Below, in pieces: positions 58,587 through 64,000 of a stretch of DNA of 64,000 nucleotides (within the stretch, counting starts at the first letter, position 1; each line of letters starts with the position of its first letter). Below the pieces are notes generated by a model that was given only the letters and a program-made list of their open reading frames with translations, was not told the origin of the DNA and did no database searches. Source of the DNA: Hygrocybe punicea (taxonomy: Eukaryota; Basidiomycota; Agaricomycetes; Agaricales; Hygrophoraceae); contig OY744464.1 of NCBI GenBank assembly GCA_963556145.1, positions 7,725,508 through 7,789,507 of the forward strand. The letters run 5' to 3'. The position numbers were made by a program, and so were the translations under genes.

Positions 58587-58841
58587 ATGCTATATAACCA
58601 CAAGGCATAAAATAAAGGCATTTATACTGAATAAAAATGTAATCTAGCCCTATGATACACTTACAGGTTTGGTTCAGGGTTCAGATCAGGGTGAACCTGA
58701 ACTGAACCTGTTTGAACCTGAACCTAAGGTTCAGTTCAAGGTTCAGTGAATTGACTGAACTGAACCTTAGGTTCGGTTCAAGGTTTGGATTTTTTTGGCC
58801 TGAACCGGACCAAACCAAACCTGTCCATCACTAGGAAGTAG

Positions 58842-59924
58842 AGGATGAGAAGGGTGAACTGGTGGCGGTGGGCCGAGTGCACAGTGACGAAGGAGATGCA
58901 GGAAATGTGGAGGGTCGTCCACAGCGATCCCGTCATCAGCGTAGTCGTCATCGTCGTCGTCGAGATACCGCCGCCCCAACCGTCAGTACCATCATCCTCA
59001 TGCAGCTCGACAATTGGATCCATTGGGACAACAACAGGGACAATGGGGGCATCATTGATGATGACTCCGTTGTTTTTATTAGCAATAGAGTGCAGGGAGG
59101 GCCGTGGGGGGCCTTGATAGTTCAGATACTAAGTACTATAAGACTTAGTTTATTGTAGTTATCAATAATTGTACAGCCAAGGTTCTACAAGACTGTAAAA
59201 AAAATGGTATTCCACAGGAATAACTAAATGTTGATCACAATGGCTTATATTGTATGGCCAAGCTTCTATAAGACCGTGAAAAAATGGTATTTCACAGGAA
59301 TAATTAAATGCTCATCAGAATGGCTTATATTGCATGGCCAAGCTTCTATAAGACTCTGAAAAAATGGGATTGCAGCGGAATAATTAGGTGTATATTGTAG
59401 CCCCTTATATACAGCAATCAATTTCCACAAATCTGAGTGCAAGTGATCAACCATTGCAATAATTATATTGTACTTGAATGCATTTATTTGGCTAGATAAG
59501 ACATTGCAAACGGCTGCAAGTCTGCTTATCAATTCTCAACTCCGCCTGGATATACCGGCGCCTCCCCGATTTCCCGATGTAATAAGGTTGACTTGAGAAT
59601 AAGGACTGACCGAGAATCGATAACATCCCGCAGACATGGACTGCGACTGCATAAACGCTGAGCGAGAATCGAAGAATGAGAATCCGTTGGGCAGAGATGG
59701 ACTAAACACTGTCCTTGCCTCTCTTATGAATTTGTTTCGGTTCAATCGTGTGGTGGCAAAATGTGAATTATACAGGTTGGATCACTAAGTCACAAAAGCT
59801 GTACGTGTACATCGAAATCTGCGAAACTGCCCGTTGAATCATTGGAATTCTAAGAACTTGAAGATGAGCTTACTAGCCAACGCATACTCTTACAACTCGA
59901 CACAAATAATTCAGAGTTCTCTCC
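58842..59924. other. Intergenic, with an 81-bp tandem repeat
   Basis: At 59177-59390 about 2.7 units of 81 bp start with CCAAGSTTCTAYAAGAC at 59177, 59258 and 59339. No gene is supported in the rest. Confidence 0.6.
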
Positions 59925-60212
59925 TCAAGCTTTCTTCCGATTCTTGCCCGAGCTTTCGTAGTCACGGGTCTTCGTCCCAGCATGGCTGTACTCTCCTGAT
60001 GGAGGCTCGTGAGGCTTCTGCACCGATTCGGATGCAGCGTCGACCCGGTGGATGGTGGGGTCAGGCGGCGGGGTGGAGTCGACCTCTTTGGTGTAGGTGT
60101 CAGGTGTATGAGTTGATGGGGTGGGGTGCTGGGGTTGGGCACCGGTGGTGATGCGAGAAGTTGTGCGGAAGGACTGGAGTGGTAGGTAAAAGCGGATGGT
60201 GCGGGACAGCAT
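59925..60212 (-). CDS. Small protein with mitochondrial-type presequence
   Basis: The ATG at 60212 gives MLSRTIRFYLPLQSFRTTSR, an Arg/Ser-rich, acid-free amphipathic start typical of matrix-targeting presequences. The rest is hydrophilic: PDPTIHRVDAASESVQKPH, EPPSGEYSHAGTKTRDYE. It ends SSGKNRKKA at 59925. About 95 residues, one exon. I have no family name; the low-complexity conserved-looking centre suggests a small fungal mitochondrial protein. It is divergent from the ITFG1-like gene. Confidence 0.55.
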   Translation of the reverse strand: MLSRTIRFYLPLQSFRTTSRITTGAQPQHPTPSTHTPDTYTKEVDSTPPPDPTIHRVDAASESVQKPHEPPSGEYSHAGTKTRDYESSGKNRKKA

Positions 60213-62732
60213 CGTCACGGTATTGCAATTGTACGTGTGCTTGTGCACTTGCAGCTGGTATTCAAGTTTGCGTCATTTTGCAGGTCACCTGACTCAGCAA
60301 GGGCATCCCGCAACTACACTCTGGCCGTTTCCTCCAAAGCGATTCTCGGGTAATTCTTTGATCGGTACAGGGTCCCTGGGGCTTGACGATGACGGAGAGT
60401 CGTGGCTTTGGGAGACTTCGATGGCGACCAATTGTGAGGGCTACCTTTTCTGGATTTCTTGCTGCGTACCCTGAATATGTATCAAGCTTCGATATTTTGT
60501 CATTAGGATCTGACCGGGAAACTCTCTGTGTATCTTTGGAGTCACGGTAAATCCAGCCGATATTTCTTACGATGTTCCCAATGTCACGTCTTTAAATAAG
60601 AGAAATTCTTATACATGATGTATACAGCCTTGTTGGTACCTGCTTCGACGCTTATGCAACCCATACCACTTGACGCGGACCGCGACATGAAAATCGATCT
60701 GCTGGGGATTACTCCCGCTTCCAAAGGCAACGCAATTTCGCCGTTGATGGTCTGACAAAATGTATGGAATGTTTCAGAACCCAATTCGCCCATATTTAAA
60801 CTGTGGGTAATCCCGTTTCTGTTTCCAGAGCATTCCATTCAAATAATCGTCTCCTCCCGTGCTGCAGCGAAACTCCTAATTTTGTTGGAACTCCATGCAT
60901 GCCGTCCAATCCACACAACAATGCTGTGGTTGATCTCAATGGGGATTGCCTCGCAGGTTCTGTTCTAACGGCATCTCCGTGATCTAATACACTGACATGT
61001 GCCAATACACTGACATCAGTATGTAGATGTGTTTCTCGTCTGCGATGATGGCAGGGGTGGAAAATCATTCCAGATTTGGATAAACAAAGGCGCTGGTTTT
61101 TCCCTCGGCCAGGAAAGTCCACCACCAGCTGGTGTCCAATCCATATCGTTTGCTGACATGGTCAGTTGCACCTATTTTTTCTTTGATTTACGGCTTGATA
61201 TGTCTGTCGTTTAGATCGTGACGGTACCATTGATCTGGTATTTCCAACTTGTTCCTCTGTATCAAGGAGGACAGGGTTAGGAATCGACTGTGTCATCAAC
61301 GTTGTGTATAACAAGCAACTTCCACTCTGTACATCTTCGGCAACATCAAGAACTCGGTCTTGTCGTCCACCAGAGCAGCTATGTAGCTGATCCGAACTTA
61401 AGCTTCGGTATGAATGTGAGGAGCAATAAATAACGTTTTTTCATAATTTCTATCATTCATGGCCAATATAACAACCTATTTTTCCTTTCATGTAGGCTCT
61501 CGTGCAAATACCCTTGTCATCGCTTTTCCCCTGTCCATCCGGCTCGCCATCTCCTTCGCTTCTCGTACTGGATACAACCTACACACCAGCGCTACCCGTG
61601 CCTCTCAAGCTTGGCGATGTAAATCTCGATGGCTATGCACCATTCAGGACTGTACATTTAATTTTTCGTCAGCAGATTTTTCAACAAGTCGGTGGAAGAC
61701 TCACCAATCGCCTTGAGGACAAAGGCATCAGTAGAAATTGTTTTGCACGAAAAGAATCTTCCCATGTCCAGCCTTGTCTGTTCGTTGAACCATGATGTCC
61801 AGTGTGCCCTGAACCACACATAAATCAGCCTTTGTTTTTCCCTTGGGCGGAAAATCGAGAGTTGTGTTCCAAGAAACGGAACAGCTCACATCTTCATCCA
61901 TGTCAAGAAATGCGATCCCCCGTGCATCTTTCACATCATCTAATGACTCAGTACCGTCTGTAGCCACCTTCCAGCCTCTCCTTCCCCTCCCGTCTTCGCC
62001 ACATCCAGCAATCCCCTTGACACACGGAAACGAAAAAGCCAGCCTTGGTGTACGATCTGATGAATGTGAGCCCGGAGCTACGATGGCGAGAATATCCGGA
62101 AATGGGTGGTGTGAGATTCCAAACACTACTCAAAGATACCAAGTAAGTCGCCGCAACAATCACCTCATAGCGTGTTCCTGACGACGGCGAAGCCCTTTGG
62201 CGTTAGCTATTCGGGTGCCACATTCAAATACACGGTCCTTGACACGTCAGGTCGCCGTTCAGCAGCTCAGGATACGCAAGCTCCTTTTCGTCCTGTACAA
62301 TTAATCCAACTCTATTCGACAGTCGGCCAACTTCCCCAGACGTCATATCATTCTCTTCTAACACCGTATTCATTCTTTGGTCTTCGCCGTACGAACAAGT
62401 ACATCGAGAACCTCTTTGTGAGATCGACGAAGCACACAGAGAAGCATTTCATCAATATGGAAGGTGTTATTCCAAACTCCAAATTGGTCATTCTGCCATC
62501 CGAGAACGAGGCGGCATGGAAGAGAGAACTATTCCTCAGACCAGGTCAGTGGATACCTTGGGTGACGTTGACGGTTGTGATTGGGGCGGCTATCATTGTG
62601 TTTGTTCTACATTTAAATGAGGTGAGAATTGACGAGCGTTTATGTCCTTGCCATTTTGACAGAATTATTCAGAGGGAGGACGAATTGGAACGCCGCAGAG
62701 CCGCATATCATATCAACTTTGCTGTATTGTGA
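60196..62732 (+). pseudogene. ITFG1/TIP-like FG-GAP membrane protein, rearranged
   Basis: The family (T-cell immunomodulatory protein-like) has an extracellular FG-GAP beta-propeller and one C-terminal membrane span. Blocks present: WPFPPKRFSGNSLIGTGSLG, then after a one-base shift VVALGDFDGDQ; FDILSLGSDRETLCVSLE; STLMQPIPLDADRDMKIDLL; QNVWNVSEPNSPIFKL; NNAVVDLNGDCLA; VFLVCDDGRGGKSFQIW; PLKLGDVNLDGY. A segment on the opposite strand follows (61636-62094), then NGWCEIPNTTQRY, PFGVSYSGATFKYTVLDTSG, HFINMEGVIPNSKLVILP, the span WVTLTVVIGAAIIVFVLHL, and REDELERRRAAYHINFAVL. About 100 residues are missing near 60540-60620. TGA at 60753-60755 replaces a Trp. The copy cannot encode a normal protein. 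The start at 60196 is tentative. Confidence 0.8.
61636..62094 (-). other. Inverted internal segment of the ITFG1-like gene
   Basis: Read on the minus strand this segment gives DILAIVAPGSHSSDRTPRLA, GRGRRGWKVATDGTESLDDV, ARGIAFLDMDED, an intron, GTLDIMVQRTDKAGHGKILF and VQNNFY, then DAFVLKAI and, after an intron, VLNGA. These are exactly the FG-GAP blocks missing between DGY and NGWCE of the plus-strand gene. Re-inverting it would rejoin GDVNLDGY to DILAIVAP and VLNGA to NGWCE. TCCGGA lies at the right breakpoint. Confidence 0.85.
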
Positions 62733-62950
62733 TATTGGTTGTATCTGTTATTAATTTGAATTGTACAACTTCGAATAATATTACGGGAAGTTCTGATCGG
62801 CAGAGCGATGAGAAGAGCGACTGAAGGTTGCGAACAAACGGACGAACAAGGGGATGAAGGGCACTACGGGGTTGGAAGTACAGGGCTTCGAATATTCCAA
62901 TTCACAACAGAATAACTTAAATTAGTACATGAAGGAACGAAGGGGCTGTA

Positions 62951-64000
62951 TCATACATGCATTGCAAGCCACGTTGAGACATGATGTTCTACGTCGCTGA
63001 GATTGACCGACTGAACGCCAGCACACTTGGCATGAATCGACCGAATGAGCGCCATGGTATTTTTTCCAATCTCCCATGACTCTGTTTTCCCCATGAACGT
63101 AATGTGTTGCAGCAGCGGAAAGCCAGCCAACCAAATCGGAAATTGGGTGATCAGACTGGCAGAAAGGAATGTGGGATCGGCCCAGATGACAAGGTGTGTG
63201 ATGCCGTGTAAAATGTGGTTGACGCTGATGTATCCTTCATTCATGAGTAAGTCCAGCCAATAGTCACCTCCTGTTGGAAGAACGAGGGTCACGGACAATA
63301 GGAGGCCGCGGGCCGCCACCGACGCGAGAAGAACGGACAACGATCTATATCCATCGTGATGGCCATAAGTCGAAAGAAGGCGAAGTGTATTAAGACTCGC
63401 ACAGACGGATAAAAAACGAAGACGAGGTAACGAATCGCTGGGCGAGAGCAGTTGAAAAACATAGTCAATTGGGGCGGTAAGCGCCGTCAGTTGACGAAAA
63501 GCTGCTTTCCTGCAGGGGGAGAAGTCGTATGCTGTAGGTAAGCCTTCACCAAGGCTAAGGGTGATGACCCGGCGGTGTCGAGAGAGGAATTTGGATAATG
63601 CAACACCAGAAATGTTGCAATGCGCGAGAGATAGCCTCGAAAGTGTGGGTACGGTGATGCTTGGGAGAATTTTGCCCCACCTTGTGGAGGGAAGGTTAAG
63701 ATACATGAAAGAGAGGTTGGTGATGGAAGAGGTGTTGATGATCTGGATAGTCCAAAATGAGAGGGCCGGATGTAAGAGCAGCGGGTCGTGAACGTGGAAG
63801 ACCTTGAGTGTGGAGTGTAACTGGTGGGCTTTATGGCCGATACTGGAAAGCCCCAATGCCTCTCGAAGTGGATCCAATCTGTAGAACAAGGAGACGAGAC
63901 GAGAGTTCGGAGAATGTTTATCGCGTGACTTTGATTCACGCCACAACGCTGCATCCTCCCAGCCGGGCCACCCCACAATTCCATAAGATTCAGAAGCTGC
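62951..64000 (-). CDS. F-box/LRR-like protein, N-terminus outside the window
   Basis: An open frame of ~345 codons runs from the right edge to a stop at 62951. It shows spaced Leu-rich segments: ITNLSFMYLNLPSTRWGKIL, TLSRLSLAHCNISGVALSKF, LTALTAPIDYVFQLLS, LPRLRFLSVCASLNTLRLLS, ITHLVIWADPTFL, and a C-terminal VQSVNLSDVEHHV. This arrangement is typical of fungal F-box proteins with degenerate leucine-rich repeats, which select substrates for SCF ubiquitin ligases. The F-box would lie upstream, beyond 64000, and is not seen, so the assignment rests on the repeats. The frame has no lesions, unlike most neighbours. Confidence 0.6.
   Translation of the reverse strand, partial: AASESYGIVGWPGWEDAALWRESKSRDKHSPNSRLVSLFYRLDPLREALGLSSIGHKAHQLHSTLKVFHVHDPLLLHPALSFWTIQIINTSSITNLSFMYLNLPSTRWGKILPSITVPTLSRLSLAHCNISGVALSKFLSRHRRVITLSLGEGLPTAYDFSPCRKAAFRQLTALTAPIDYVFQLLSPSDSLPRLRFLSVCASLNTLRLLSTYGHHDGYRSLSVLLASVAARGLLLSVTLVLPTGGDYWLDLLMNEGYISVNHILHGITHLVIWADPTFLSASLITQFPIWLAGFPLLQHITFMGKTESWEIGKNTMALIRSIHAKCAGVQSVNLSDVEHHVSTWLAMHV

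Larger units (their letters stand above)
56953..58833. mobile_element. Outer hAT-type non-autonomous element (split by a second one)
   Basis: Termini are TAGTGATGGAYAGGTTTGG and its complement. An 8-bp target duplication GGAAGTAG lies at 56945-56952 and 58834-58841, as expected for hAT elements. The body is rich in GGTTCAG/CTGAACC blocks on both sides (56980-57125, 58650-58810). The inner hAT occupies 57472-58586, so the original element was ~760 bp. Confidence 0.88.

Noticed and set aside
60796..61125. 109-codon minus ORF within the ITFG1-like gene
   Set aside because: The plus strand encodes the expected family blocks here (VDLNGDCLA, FLVCDDGRGG); the minus frame is a shadow. Only 61636-62094 is truly inverted.

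Overview
The window comes from a basidiomycete fungus, most likely a mushroom-forming Agaricomycete. Genes carry many short GT-AG introns. The mobile and multicopy families seen here (a Plavaka transposase, an Agaricomycete-type Helitron with a fused peptidase-like domain, a MULE, Ty1/copia, an Spt5-like paralogue, a DUF6698 protein, a TET/JBP-like dioxygenase) are typical of repeat-rich mushroom genomes. It is an accessory, transposon-dense region in which almost every recognisable gene is broken. No rRNA, tRNA or CRISPR array was seen.

Layout. 0.4-2.5 kb: an unrecognised multi-exon gene. 3.1-3.7 kb: a ~167-bp tandem repeat. 3.9-6.2 kb: a broken Spt5-like gene. 7.1-7.6 kb: a small two-exon gene. 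7.9-36.5 kb: one Plavaka (CMC/EnSpm-type) transposase gene split by two insertions. The first is a 20,477-bp Helitron (11108-31584). The second is a 3,739-bp MULE (32666-36404) with ~280-bp terminal inverted repeats and a 9-bp target duplication. In both cases removing the insert restores the Plavaka reading frame. The Helitron holds its Rep-helicase (minus strand), itself interrupted by a 638-bp TA-flanked MITE, and also about 12 kb with four further multi-exon genes: a 514-codon gene (A), an ATP-grasp-like gene (B), a long nuclear-looking gene (C) and a fourth gene (D). A six-copy, exactly 82-bp-spaced palindrome array lies between divergent genes A and B.

37.4-38.2 kb: a foldback MITE with 355-bp arms. 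39.5-41.0 kb: a DUF6698 gene. 42.8-43.4 kb: an O-fucosyltransferase-like fragment. 44.3-46.3 kb: a large foldback element with a second palindromic element nested in one arm. 47.0-49.3 kb: a multicopy-type gene with an EAR-rich coiled-coil tail. 49.6-50.0 kb: a 44-bp minisatellite. 50.9-52.3 kb: a TET/JBP-like dioxygenase pseudogene. 52.7-56.5 kb: a decayed Ca2+/H+ exchanger abutting a 5'-truncated Ty1/copia element. 57.0-58.8 kb: two nested hAT-type elements, each with 8-bp target duplications. 59.9-62.7 kb: a small mitochondrial-type protein and an ITFG1/TIP-like gene damaged by deletion, nonsense change and a ~460-bp internal inversion. The right edge holds a partial F-box/LRR-like gene.

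A recurring theme is nonsense codons that look like single C-to-T (or G-to-A) changes, mostly CGA to TGA, in otherwise aligned coding sequence. This fits decay of cytosine-methylated repeats. Genes A and C inside the Helitron stand out because all their exons join in phase without a stop. All family assignments are from protein sequence read by eye; no database search was run.
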